This document shows positions 1-7,902 of a DNA stretch of 64,000 bases, one piece after another. Origin of the DNA: CALMUP01 sp035327305 (GTDB taxonomy: Bacteria > Verrucomicrobiota > Kiritimatiellia > CAIVKH01); the NCBI GenBank assembly GCA_035327305.1, contig DAOLDL010000004.1, forward strand, positions 1-64,000, written 5' to 3'. Positions within the stretch are counted from its first letter, which is position 1, and each line of letters begins with the position of its first letter. The position numbers and the translations under genes were made by a program. The notes beneath the pieces are model-generated. The model was given only the letters and a program-made list of their open reading frames with translations. It had not been told where the DNA came from and ran no database searches.

Positions 1-63
1 TCGGCAGGAGCCTCGCCCTCCCAGACACAGATACCCCCACCGGGAGGGCGAGGCTCCTGCCGA
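1..63. repeat. Long perfect inverted repeat (REP-like hairpin)
   Basis: Positions 1-22 (beginning TCGGCAGGAGCC) and 42-63 are exact reverse complements, giving a 22-bp stem with a 19-nt spacer. It is GC-rich and has no T-run after it, so it does not look like an intrinsic terminator. It lies outside any gene and begins at the window edge, so it may extend further. I infer a dispersed REP/palindromic element; that needs other copies in the genome to confirm. Confidence 0.75.
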
Positions 64-181
64 GCCGGAAGTAAAAAGCGGGTACAACAAATGGCAGATA
101 CGCCCTTTTCCTTGCTGAGTTTTTGCCCGGTCTTTTCTGTTGTTTTCATAATTTGCGGCAGAGCTGGAGGTCATACAATTA

Positions 182-199
182 TATCTTGACATCAAGATA
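182..199. promoter_or_regulatory. MarR-type palindromic operator upstream of the regulator
   Basis: The sequence TATCTTGACATCAAGATA is an 18-bp palindrome with only the central CA breaking symmetry. It sits 21 nt before the MarR start and just after a possible -10 (TACAAT, 174-179), so a bound dimer would cover the transcription start. A near-identical site occurs at 684-701. MarR proteins commonly bind such sites and repress their own gene; autoregulation here is inferred. Confidence 0.7.
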
Positions 200-220
200 G
201 TTGATGGTAGATTCATCGCC

Positions 221-670
221 ATGACAACGAAAGAAGACATATCCGGAGCCCATGTTTGGCTGGTATTGTGGAAGGCGTGGGAGGCGCTTAAGACCCGAGA
301 CCTGCAATCGATCGAAGCACTGGGGGTTTGCTTTTCTGACTTCGCGGTTTTGGAAATCCTTTTGCACAAGGGTCCATTGCCGGTAAATACCATTGGTCGA
401 AAAGTTCGCCTTACCAGCGGCTCCATCACCACAGCGGTAAATCGGCTTGAAAAGAAAAGATTCGTTGAACGCAAATCATCGGTTCAAGACGGACGCGTTG
501 CCATGGTTCATCTTACCCCGAAGGGTCATGCCTTTATTGAGCAGTCCTTCGCCCAGCACGCAAAACGGCTGGACGAAATGGTCTCTGTGCTGGCTCCAAG
601 CGAACGGAAAACGCTTGTGCAACTGCTACGCAAACTGGGCAAAAGCGTACAGGCCGGTCAACCCGGATAA
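221..670 (+). CDS. MarR family transcriptional regulator
   Basis: The 149-residue protein has the MarR size and layout: N-terminal dimerisation helix, then a winged helix-turn-helix (about residues 45-110, including the segment LTSGSITTAVNRLEKK, typical of the recognition helix) and a C-terminal dimer helix. It should be a homodimeric repressor that releases DNA on binding a phenolic or oxidised ligand; the ligand is unknown. Palindromes lie before this gene (182-199) and before the following DoxX gene (684-701), so it probably controls both. No clear Shine-Dalgarno precedes the ATG. A single conserved Cys in the N-terminal part (LGVCFSDF) leaves a redox-sensing mechanism possible but unproven. 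Confidence 0.88.
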   Translation: MTTKEDISGAHVWLVLWKAWEALKTRDLQSIEALGVCFSDFAVLEILLHKGPLPVNTIGRKVRLTSGSITTAVNRLEKKRFVERKSSVQDGRVAMVHLTPKGHAFIEQSFAQHAKRLDEMVSVLAPSERKTLVQLLRKLGKSVQAGQPG

Positions 671-683
671 TTTTTTACCCAAT

Positions 684-701
684 TATCTTGATGTCAAGGT
701 A
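684..701. promoter_or_regulatory. Second MarR-type operator upstream of doxX
   Basis: TATCTTGATGTCAAGGTA repeats the operator at 182-199 with one mismatch in the right arm and the inverted central dinucleotide. It lies in the gap between the MarR stop and the DoxX start, 37 nt before the latter. Two matching sites, one before each gene, indicate joint control by the MarR product (inference). Confidence 0.65.
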
Positions 702-737
702 ATTGAGACGGACAAAACAACAAGAAGGAGAAAAGCA

Positions 738-1208
738 ATGAGTAAGATAAGCAAGTATATACTGGGTACGGATAACGATGTCTCATCGTTGGTTCTGCGT
801 TTTGTGCTGGGAGGAGTAATGTTCCCGCACGGCGCGCAAAAACTATTCGGATGGTTCGGCGGTTATGGTTTCGGAGGCACCATGGGGTACTTCACCGAGA
901 CGCTCGGCATTCCCGCGCCGTTCGGTTTTCTGGCCATCATGGCGGAATCGTTGGGTGCATTGGCGCTGATGGCCGGGCTACTGACCAGAATCACGGCTTT
1001 CGGCATTGGCGCGGTCATGGCAGTTGCCGCGGCAACCGTACATCTGGAGCACGGTTTTTTCATGAACTGGAGCGGTCAACAGGCGGGCGAAGGATTTGAA
1101 TTTCATATCCTCGCCGCCGGTATTGCGGTTGCCCTCATGATCAAGGGTGGCGGACGCTACGCGGTCGACCGAATTATCCAGCAGAAGTTGACGGATTCCG
1201 GAAAGTAA
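738..1208 (+). CDS. DoxX family membrane protein
   Basis: A 156-residue integral membrane protein. The start is the ATG preceded by a good AGAAGGAGA site at 723-731; the reading frame is open further upstream, but that part overlaps the MarR gene. The DoxX signature is visible near residues 17-45 (LVLRFVLGGVMFPHGAQKL, then a Phe/Gly-rich loop), with four hydrophobic segments in all. DoxX/DoxD-like proteins are often linked to redox or thiol stress and to MarR regulators. The exact substrate is unknown. The MarR-type operator just upstream predicts induction when the regulator is inactivated. It ends one base before the end of the convergent lysA. Confidence 0.88.
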   Translation: MSKISKYILGTDNDVSSLVLRFVLGGVMFPHGAQKLFGWFGGYGFGGTMGYFTETLGIPAPFGFLAIMAESLGALALMAGLLTRITAFGIGAVMAVAAATVHLEHGFFMNWSGQQAGEGFEFHILAAGIAVALMIKGGGRYAVDRIIQQKLTDSGK

Positions 1209-2462
1209 TCAATCCCACACAGGAAGCTGTTCGCCCCGCACAACGTCTTCAAGCGTTTCGCGGGTGCGAACAAGCTCGTGCCGGTTGTTCTGCACCATCA
1301 CCTCGGCCGCGCGGCCGCGACTGTTGTAGGTTGAAGACATTACGAACCCATAAGCGCCGGCGCTCATTACTGCCACGAGATCGCCCGGCTTGACCGCAGG
1401 CAAATCGCGGTTGGTGGCAAGAAAATCACCGGACTCGCATACCGGCCCCACCAGGTCGCCGAAAATGGTTTCCGTCGTTTCCTCAACCGGTTTGATTTCA
1501 TGGTATGCCTCATAAAGGGCGGGGCGAATCAAATCGTTCATGGCGGCGTCGATCACAATGAATTTCTTAAACGGATTGTCTTTGATGTATTCCACGCGGG
1601 TGACCAGAATTCCGGCATTCCCCACCAGAAAACGTCCCGGCTCCATGCTTACGCTCAACCCCAAATCAAGCAAATGAGGAATCACTGCGGTGGCAAATGC
1701 CTGCAAATCGAATTCCTTGTCGGTCGGACGATAAGGGATTCCCAGTCCGCCGCCGATGTCGATATGATTGAAACTGTCGAACCTTGATTTGAGATCGCGA
1801 CACAGATCCTTCACCTTGATCAACGCCTCTTCGTAAGGATCCTTGGTCATGATGGGTGAACCAAGATGCATGTGGATGGATGTTATTTCCAAGTTGGGCA
1901 ATCTGGCGGCCAGTTCGTAAGCCGCCATGGCACGCTCGAGGTCGACACCAAACTTATTCTCTTTTTTGCCCGTGCTGGTGTACTTGTGGGTTTTGGGGTC
2001 AACATCGGGATTGACGCGAATTGCGATGCGACCGGTCCGCCCGATCTTTTTCGCCACATGGGAAATGCGCTCCAATTCAGGCTCGGACTCTACGGTGAAA
2101 TAGAGAATTTCCTCCCTCAAGGCATATTCAATTTCCGCCTCGGTCTTGCCGACACCGGCAAATACGATCCGGTTTGCCGGTACGCCGGCCTTGCGTGCGC
2201 GGTAAAGTTCGCCGGCGGAAACGACGTCGGCTCCGGCCCCTTCCCCCGCAAACGTCTGAATCACCGCGGCATTGGTATTGGCCTTGACGGCGTAACAAAT
2301 CAACGGATTGACCGGAGCCATTGCGGACTTGAGCGCACGGAATTGCGTCTGCAGGTGCGACCGGCTGTAAATATAAAGCGGTGTTCCGTAAGTGGCGGCC
2401 AATTCTTCCACTGAAACATTTTCCACCCGCAATTTTCCGTTAAGATAATTAAACTCATTCAT
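1209..2462 (-). CDS. lysA: Diaminopimelate decarboxylase
   Basis: This PLP enzyme decarboxylates meso-diaminopimelate to L-lysine, the last step of lysine synthesis. The 417-residue protein has the alanine-racemase-fold barrel with the PLP lysine in ICYAVKANTN (Lys60), HMHLGSP for phosphate contacts, the GGGLGIPY loop, and the C-terminal CESGDFLA motif carrying the active-site Cys of the partner subunit. I start at the ATG at 2462 because homologues begin close to the FNYLNGKL segment. An upstream ATG (2492) after a G-rich site and a TTG (2516) are alternatives. It stands alone, with no other lysine genes near, and converges on the DoxX gene without a spacer. Confidence 0.93.
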   Translation of the reverse strand: MNEFNYLNGKLRVENVSVEELAATYGTPLYIYSRSHLQTQFRALKSAMAPVNPLICYAVKANTNAAVIQTFAGEGAGADVVSAGELYRARKAGVPANRIVFAGVGKTEAEIEYALREEILYFTVESEPELERISHVAKKIGRTGRIAIRVNPDVDPKTHKYTSTGKKENKFGVDLERAMAAYELAARLPNLEITSIHMHLGSPIMTKDPYEEALIKVKDLCRDLKSRFDSFNHIDIGGGLGIPYRPTDKEFDLQAFATAVIPHLLDLGLSVSMEPGRFLVGNAGILVTRVEYIKDNPFKKFIVIDAAMNDLIRPALYEAYHEIKPVEETTETIFGDLVGPVCESGDFLATNRDLPAVKPGDLVAVMSAGAYGFVMSSTYNSRGRAAEVMVQNNRHELVRTRETLEDVVRGEQLPVWD

Positions 2463-2561
2463 GACATTTTCCAGATGTTTGGGCGAAAACATCCGATATT
2501 GCCCCCCGCCCTTCAACTAAAATAGTTTTATAAATACACGCAATCCTATTAGCATGCCCAA

Positions 2562-3437
2562 ATGCCCAACCTGAATGAATATGAACTTCTGGACAGCGGT
2601 GATGGAAGGAAGCTGGAGCGTTTTGGCCGGATTGTATTGGCGCGCCCCTGCGCCCAGGCCGTTTGGGAGCCGCAAAAACCGAATCTCTGGCGTGAAGCTG
2701 TTGCATCGTTCGATCGCAACAAGGGGTTGAATTGGAAAGGCCGCGATGGTGTACCGGACAGTTGGGTCGTTCCCATCAACGGGATAGCGATGAAGCTATC
2801 CACGACGGATTTCGGTCATTTGGGTGTTTTTCCCGAAACCCGTGCCTTGTGGGACTGGGTCACGGAAACGTTGCATAGAGCAAAGGCCAGGGCAGACCGC
2901 AATTTAAATGTGCTGAATCTATTTGCTTACTCCGGTGGCGCCACGTTGGCGGCGGCGAAAGCGGGTTGCGAAGTCTGTCATCTGGATGCATCGCGCGGCA
3001 TGGTTGACTGGGCAAGGGAAAATGCGGCAATTAACGGCTTGAAAGACGCCCCGGTACGCTGGATCGTCGATGACGTGCACAAGTTCCTCAACCGCGAAAT
3101 CAAACGCGGGCGCAAATACGACGCCATCATGCTGGATCCGCCATCGTTCGGGCGCGGCAAACAAGGCGAACTTTACAAAATCGAAAAAGACCTGATGATG
3201 ACCTTGAAAAACTGCAAGGCCGTGCTGTCAGATCGTCCGGTGTTTGTCCTGCTTACGTCCCATACTCCGGGACTTTCCCCCATCGTTCTGCAGAATCTTC
3301 TGATCCAATTGCTGGGGCCGGGGCACATGGAATACGGCGAAATGTTGCTGACCGGGGCGCCGGATGTACTCGCCGTTCCCAATGGCAACTGGGCGCGATG
3401 GATTGGTCCGTCATGGAATTTGAACCGATCCGGATAA
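2562..3437 (+). CDS. Class I SAM-dependent RNA methyltransferase (RlmI/RlmK-like, no PUA domain)
   Basis: A 291-residue methyltransferase. The Rossmann SAM site is seen as LNLFAYSGGATLAAAKAG (about residues 118-135), with the acidic residue after beta-2 in CHLDASRG and motif IV DPPSFGRG (about 193-200), which is characteristic of rRNA/tRNA base methyltransferases of the Methyltrans_SAM type. The N-terminal PUA domain of RlmI is missing; a short beta-rich N-terminal region replaces it. The target is probably a cytosine or guanine in rRNA, but base and position cannot be read from sequence. It is divergent from lysA with a 99-nt gap and appears to be monocistronic. Confidence 0.82.
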   Translation: MPNLNEYELLDSGDGRKLERFGRIVLARPCAQAVWEPQKPNLWREAVASFDRNKGLNWKGRDGVPDSWVVPINGIAMKLSTTDFGHLGVFPETRALWDWVTETLHRAKARADRNLNVLNLFAYSGGATLAAAKAGCEVCHLDASRGMVDWARENAAINGLKDAPVRWIVDDVHKFLNREIKRGRKYDAIMLDPPSFGRGKQGELYKIEKDLMMTLKNCKAVLSDRPVFVLLTSHTPGLSPIVLQNLLIQLLGPGHMEYGEMLLTGAPDVLAVPNGNWARWIGPSWNLNRSG

Positions 3438-3481
3438 AAAAATATCGCAGGGGCCTCCACGTTCACCCCTCAACCTGACAC

Positions 3482-3511
3482 TTGGCATTTTCTGCCAAAA
3501 ACATGGCAGAA
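3482..3511. promoter_or_regulatory. Overlapping hairpins upstream of the exported phosphatase
   Basis: TTGGCA (3482-3487) pairs with TGCCAA (3493-3498). TTCTGCCA (3490-3497) can instead pair with TGGCAGAA (3504-3511). The two stems share bases and exclude each other. There is no U-tract, so it is not a standard terminator. It lies 58-87 nt before the next start and could be an operator with three half-sites or a 5' leader structure. This is a weak, descriptive call. Confidence 0.35.
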
Positions 3512-3568
3512 GTTTCCCAAACGCTCTTTTAACTTGAATCAAACAATTTGTGTATCATTGTTTATATC

Positions 3569-6500
3569 ATGAAAACACTACATTACCTGTCAGTTTTTGC
3601 CCTGCTTGCTTCAACTCCGGTTTTTGCCCAACTGTTGGCAACCGATGATTTCGAAGGTTACGTGGGAAGCCCGATCGGGCAGTCTGGTGGCGCCGGGGAT
3701 TGGATTGGGAATTGGGGCTTGAACACCCAGCAGGATGGCGGTGTTTTTCTAAGTACGGCATCAAAAATTGATGGTGTGCGATCACCGGGGCTTTTTGGCA
3801 GTGGCGGATCTTCAGGAACCTCCATGAGCCGCCCGTTTCCTCCTTGCACAAATGAGCTATCCATCGACTTCAGCATGCGCGCGGACTTCAACGCCATAAG
3901 CGTCAACGCACCTACAAGACGGATGGCATTTACCATTCGAGCCGGCAATGCCGCCAGCCACTTTACCGATCAACGACTTTCGTTTTTCTTTTCCGCAGGG
4001 GTGACAAATTTTCAGTGGTATGATGGCGCAAATCGAGAAACCAATACCGTTCAATTTGCCCTCAACCATATATATGACATTCGGGTCAATCTGAACCCTG
4101 CCAATCGTACCTATTCCTTCACGGCCAGCAACCGCAACAACAGCACTACTTTTTCCTACTCCGGTTCATGGTCACTTGGATTTGATGGTGAAGCCATCGG
4201 TTCCGTGGCGTTCATGATGCGAGGACCTTCCGGCGCCGGTAACGATGCTTTTGTGGACAGCATATCTGTATCGGCCCCTGATTACACGCCGCCGCCGCCC
4301 AGCGGCCCCTCCATTCGCGAAGGCGATTTATGGAAATACTTCAAGGGAACCTCGACGCCGGCCATCCAAGGCACCAACCACTGGTACAACATTCACTTCA
4401 ATGACGATGCATGGCTCGGACCATCGCCCTCCGGGTTCGGTTTCGGCGATTGTGATGACGGCACAGCGCTCAATGATATGCAAAACAATTATCTGTCCGT
4501 GTTTACCCGCAAAGCCTTTGTTGTGGAAAATGCTTCATCCATTACTCGCCTTGCCTTGGGCATCGACTACGACGACGGTGCGTTGGTATTCCTGAACGGC
4601 GTGGAAATTGCCCGTTTAAACCTGCCGGGCGGGGTGATTGCCCACAACACGCCCGCCTCGGGAAATCACGAAGCGTCCCGTGGCGAGGGCGCGGCCAACC
4701 CAAATCCGAAAGAGTTCTATCAAATTGATCCCACCCTGTTGATCAGCGGGACCAACGTGATTGCCGCATCGGTTCACAATGTGTCACTTGGCAGTTCGGA
4801 TGTGTCCCTGATTGTGGAGCTTTACACAAACACCGCATTGATTCGCGGGCCCTTCATCCAGATGCCCAACCCCGGCAACACCGCCGCGATCGTCTGGCAA
4901 ACCTCCGCACCGGGAGACAGCGAAGTCGACTACGGTCTTGATTTGACATACAGCAGTGGCACGGTTTCCAATCCGGGGCTTACCCGTGATCATACCGTCC
5001 ATCTGGAAAACCTGGTTCCGGGAACATCCTATTACTACCGGGTTCGCAGTAACGGCGAAGTCTTGAGTGAAGGAAATTTCTTCCGTACCCGCCCCAACGC
5101 GGATCAGAACTTCCGCGTCGTTGTCATCGGTGATCATGGCCAAGGCACGGCAGGCATGTATGCCATCGCAAACCGGATCAATGCCCGCACCGATTTTGAC
5201 GCCATCTTTACCACCGGCGACAATATATACGGCGTATCTCCGTGCAACATGGATGGCGCACCCGGCTGGTATGATCCATTCTTCTTCCAATTGTACGGAC
5301 CGTCCATGAAACGCACCACGATGTTCCCGACGTTGGGCAACCACGATTGGGATACGGCCGCAGGTCAATACATGGTCGATTATTTCCGCCTGCCCACCAA
5401 CGGCCCCGTAAATCACATCGGCAAGAACTATTCGTTCGAATTCGGCAACATGCATGTAATTTCAATTGATACCGAACCGTACGAGGACAATACCACCGCG
5501 ACCATTAATGAGATCAACGCCTGGATTGAAAGCGATCTTGCGGCGGCGACACAGCGATGGAAAATTGCGCTCCTTCACCGCCCACCCTATACCAGCCAGG
5601 GCAACCACAACGATAACGCCAGGGTAAAGGAACATGTTGTTCCCCGGTTGAACGCCGCCGGTGTCCATGCCGTCTTCCAGGGACACAACCATTTCTACGA
5701 ACGGATCAACGCCATCAACGGCGCCCACTACATCAACACGGCGGGAGCCGGCGCCTTTCTATACCCGTTGAGCAACATCAAAGAATACTCGGCTCGCGCG
5801 TACAATTCGCGACACAGTTATGCCATTATTGATGTGCAGGGCGGACGCATGCGCGTGCAGGCGTTTAACGATCTTGACGAATTGATTGACGATCACACAA
5901 TCGACATCGGACCTCCGTTTGTACTGGACGGACTGCTTGACGATCCTTCATGGCTTCGCGCATCCAACGGCATGAATCTATATGCCGCCATCCACGGCAA
6001 CAACCTGTATGTCGCCACCCAGGATGCCGGCGAAGGAAACGACCATTTCATTTATGTCGCGGACATGTTAAGCACCCAACGCCCGGCCAATTGGTCCAAG
6101 TCCGGAACCATTATGCAGTGGGGCGCGTTTCTGGCGGACGAAAACGATAGCGGCTATCACTCGTGGTTCAATGCGTCCGGTGTGGCTCAAACCAATGCCG
6201 ATATATACAATTCCATGACCTCGGGATTGAATAACAACGGCACCAACGGCAATGGCGTTCTGGAAGGTATTTTAAACTTACCCGGACATTTCGGAGCGTT
6301 CCCGGCGCAACTCTATTTTTCGGTCGCACCGTTTGTCACTACGAATGGCGGGCATTTAATCTCATTCGCACAGGTTCCGGCTGGAAACGGCAACGGCGAC
6401 ATTGAGCCTGAAGAGTTTCTGGCCATCAATCCGCGAGACATCGCGCTTGATCTGCCAGTCGCCAACGCCGGCGGCAATCAACTGGTTGAGGCCGGCATGT

Positions 6501-7135
6501 GGGTAGTGCTGAATGGCGCTGGCTCATATTCTCCAAGCTCCCTGCCTTTGAGCTACCGGTGGGAGCAAGTCAGCGGCCCGGATGTCATGGCCGTAAATAC
6601 CAATATTGACGTGGCCGCATTTGTTATTACATCAAACATTGCGGTAAATACCGATGTCACATTCCGGCTCGTCGTGAATGACGGACGATTCGACAGCGAT
6701 GAGTCACTGGTTACAATCACCTTGTTCCCCATGATTGACAGCGATGGAGACGGATTATCCGATCAGGAAGAACTTACCGGGTGGGACAACATACTGACAC
6801 CGGCCAACCCTCAAGGCAACACAACGGACCCCAACAATCCGGACACGGATGGCGATGGCGTTACCGATGGGGATGAAGCGCTGGCGGGCACCGACCCGAA
6901 CGATGGCAACTCGCTGTTTATCATTCGATCTGGCGAAGTAGGTGGAAACCAACAGATGCTGTTGAACTGGAGTACGGTGTCGGGTCGCCTTTACAATGTG
7001 GAGTATAACTTCTCCCTGACAACTGAAGGATGGAATTACCTGACCAGCATTGCGGCGACATCATCGGTATCCATCATCAACGACACGACCAATGTCGGGG
7101 TTGAGGAAATTTATTATCGCATTGGTGTTGAGTAA
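3569..7135 (+). CDS. Large secreted purple-acid-phosphatase-like metallophosphoesterase
   Basis: A 1188-residue exported protein, started at the ATG that gives a clean signal peptide (MKTLHYLSVFALLASTPVFA). In order: a beta-sandwich region (about 25-230), a second beta domain (about 250-420), a fibronectin-III-like domain as in plant-type purple acid phosphatases (about 424-507), and the phosphoesterase domain. The metal-ligand motifs are GDHG (~520), GDNIYG (~549), GNHD (~589), LLHRPPY and GHNHFYER (~704). Then follow a beta domain starting DGLLDDPSW, a PKD-like domain (~962-1050), two calcium-type DxDGDG repeats (~1055-1110) and a C-terminal module also seen in the protein at 20927. It probably hydrolyses phosphomonoesters outside the cytoplasm; the substrate is unknown. 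Confidence 0.85.
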   Translation: MKTLHYLSVFALLASTPVFAQLLATDDFEGYVGSPIGQSGGAGDWIGNWGLNTQQDGGVFLSTASKIDGVRSPGLFGSGGSSGTSMSRPFPPCTNELSIDFSMRADFNAISVNAPTRRMAFTIRAGNAASHFTDQRLSFFFSAGVTNFQWYDGANRETNTVQFALNHIYDIRVNLNPANRTYSFTASNRNNSTTFSYSGSWSLGFDGEAIGSVAFMMRGPSGAGNDAFVDSISVSAPDYTPPPPSGPSIREGDLWKYFKGTSTPAIQGTNHWYNIHFNDDAWLGPSPSGFGFGDCDDGTALNDMQNNYLSVFTRKAFVVENASSITRLALGIDYDDGALVFLNGVEIARLNLPGGVIAHNTPASGNHEASRGEGAANPNPKEFYQIDPTLLISGTNVIAASVHNVSLGSSDVSLIVELYTNTALIRGPFIQMPNPGNTAAIVWQTSAPGDSEVDYGLDLTYSSGTVSNPGLTRDHTVHLENLVPGTSYYYRVRSNGEVLSEGNFFRTRPNADQNFRVVVIGDHGQGTAGMYAIANRINARTDFDAIFTTGDNIYGVSPCNMDGAPGWYDPFFFQLYGPSMKRTTMFPTLGNHDWDTAAGQYMVDYFRLPTNGPVNHIGKNYSFEFGNMHVISIDTEPYEDNTTATINEINAWIESDLAAATQRWKIALLHRPPYTSQGNHNDNARVKEHVVPRLNAAGVHAVFQGHNHFYERINAINGAHYINTAGAGAFLYPLSNIKEYSARAYNSRHSYAIIDVQGGRMRVQAFNDLDELIDDHTIDIGPPFVLDGLLDDPSWLRASNGMNLYAAIHGNNLYVATQDAGEGNDHFIYVADMLSTQRPANWSKSGTIMQWGAFLADENDSGYHSWFNASGVAQTNADIYNSMTSGLNNNGTNGNGVLEGILNLPGHFGAFPAQLYFSVAPFVTTNGGHLISFAQVPAGNGNGDIEPEEFLAINPRDIALDLPVANAGGNQLVEAGMWVVLNGAGSYSPSSLPLSYRWEQVSGPDVMAVNTNIDVAAFVITSNIAVNTDVTFRLVVNDGRFDSDESLVTITLFPMIDSDGDGLSDQEELTGWDNILTPANPQGNTTDPNNPDTDGDGVTDGDEALAGTDPNDGNSLFIIRSGEVGGNQQMLLNWSTVSGRLYNVEYNFSLTTEGWNYLTSIAATSSVSIINDTTNVGVEEIYYRIGVE

Positions 7136-7140
7136 TAAAA

Positions 7141-7902
7141 CTAAGGGGCGTCGGCGGAATCAACATCCGGCGACGCCTCGAATTTGACCACCACGACCAA
7201 CTCCCCTTTTACCGTCCGCTTTGAAAAAGCCGTGACGATATCATCAGGGCTACCATAAAGTGATTCCTCAAACTTCTTGGTCAGTTCACGTCCGACATAT
7301 ACATCGCATTGGGGAAACGTTGCTTTCAGCTCCTCCATCAGTTTGATCAACCGGTACGGTGACTCGTACAGAATCACCGGTAATCCGGCGCGTGCAAGCT
7401 GTGCAAGCATCCGGCGTCGTGCGCCGGATTTGTGTGGTAGAAATCCGCCGAAGACGTAACCGGTGGCCTCCATGCCGCAAAGAGAAATCGCCGAGGCGAG
7501 AGCGGACGGACCGGGAATCACCGAAACTGGATAACCATTCTCCCGACAGAGCCGCACCAGGCGACCGCCGGGATCAGAAACGCCCGGCATGCCGGAGTCG
7601 GACACCAGCGCAACGGCCTCGCCGGTATTAATGCGACGGGTCAGATCGGCAAATCGGGCCTGCTCATTAAATTTATGATGACTGACCAGCGGTTTTCGTA
7701 TTTCGTAACGGGCAAGCAGTCGGGAAGTCACACGAGTATCTTCTGCGTAAATAACATGGCACTGACGAAGAACATCCAACGCCCGCAAACTGATATCTCT
7801 TAAATTTCCGATCGGGGTGCCGACGATGTAAAGTCCAGGCGTCAGATTTGCGGCATGAGACGGCTCATCTGAATGAGCATTAGAATCATCCATTACAGGC
7901 AT
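7141..7902 (-). CDS. rsmI: 16S rRNA (cytidine-1402-2'-O)-methyltransferase
   Basis: RsmI methylates the ribose 2'-OH of C1402 in the decoding centre of 16S rRNA with SAM. The 253-residue protein carries the tetrapyrrole-methylase fold signatures: LYIVGTPIGNLRDISLRAL near the N-terminus, YAEDTRVTSRLL, ALVSDSGMPGVSDPGGRLV, and VIPGPSALASAISLCGM. The C-terminal part with YVGRELTKKFEE is also as in the family. A short N-terminal extension (about 20 residues) precedes the core, and the start overlaps the end of the upstream gene by 10 nt, so the two are probably co-transcribed. It converges on the phosphatase gene with only 5 nt between stop codons. Confidence 0.95.
   Translation of the reverse strand: MPVMDDSNAHSDEPSHAANLTPGLYIVGTPIGNLRDISLRALDVLRQCHVIYAEDTRVTSRLLARYEIRKPLVSHHKFNEQARFADLTRRINTGEAVALVSDSGMPGVSDPGGRLVRLCRENGYPVSVIPGPSALASAISLCGMEATGYVFGGFLPHKSGARRRMLAQLARAGLPVILYESPYRLIKLMEELKATFPQCDVYVGRELTKKFEESLYGSPDDIVTAFSKRTVKGELVVVVKFEASPDVDSADAP

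Noticed and set aside
447..737. N-terminal extension of the DoxX frame overlapping the MarR gene
   Set aside because: It runs out of frame through the MarR coding sequence and has no ribosome site; the ATG at 738 with AGAAGGAGA is far better.
3482..3498. Terminator of the methyltransferase gene
   Set aside because: The 6-bp stem TTGGCA/TGCCAA is followed by A residues, not T, on the coding strand, and it also fails the GG-N10-GC spacing of sigma-54 promoters.
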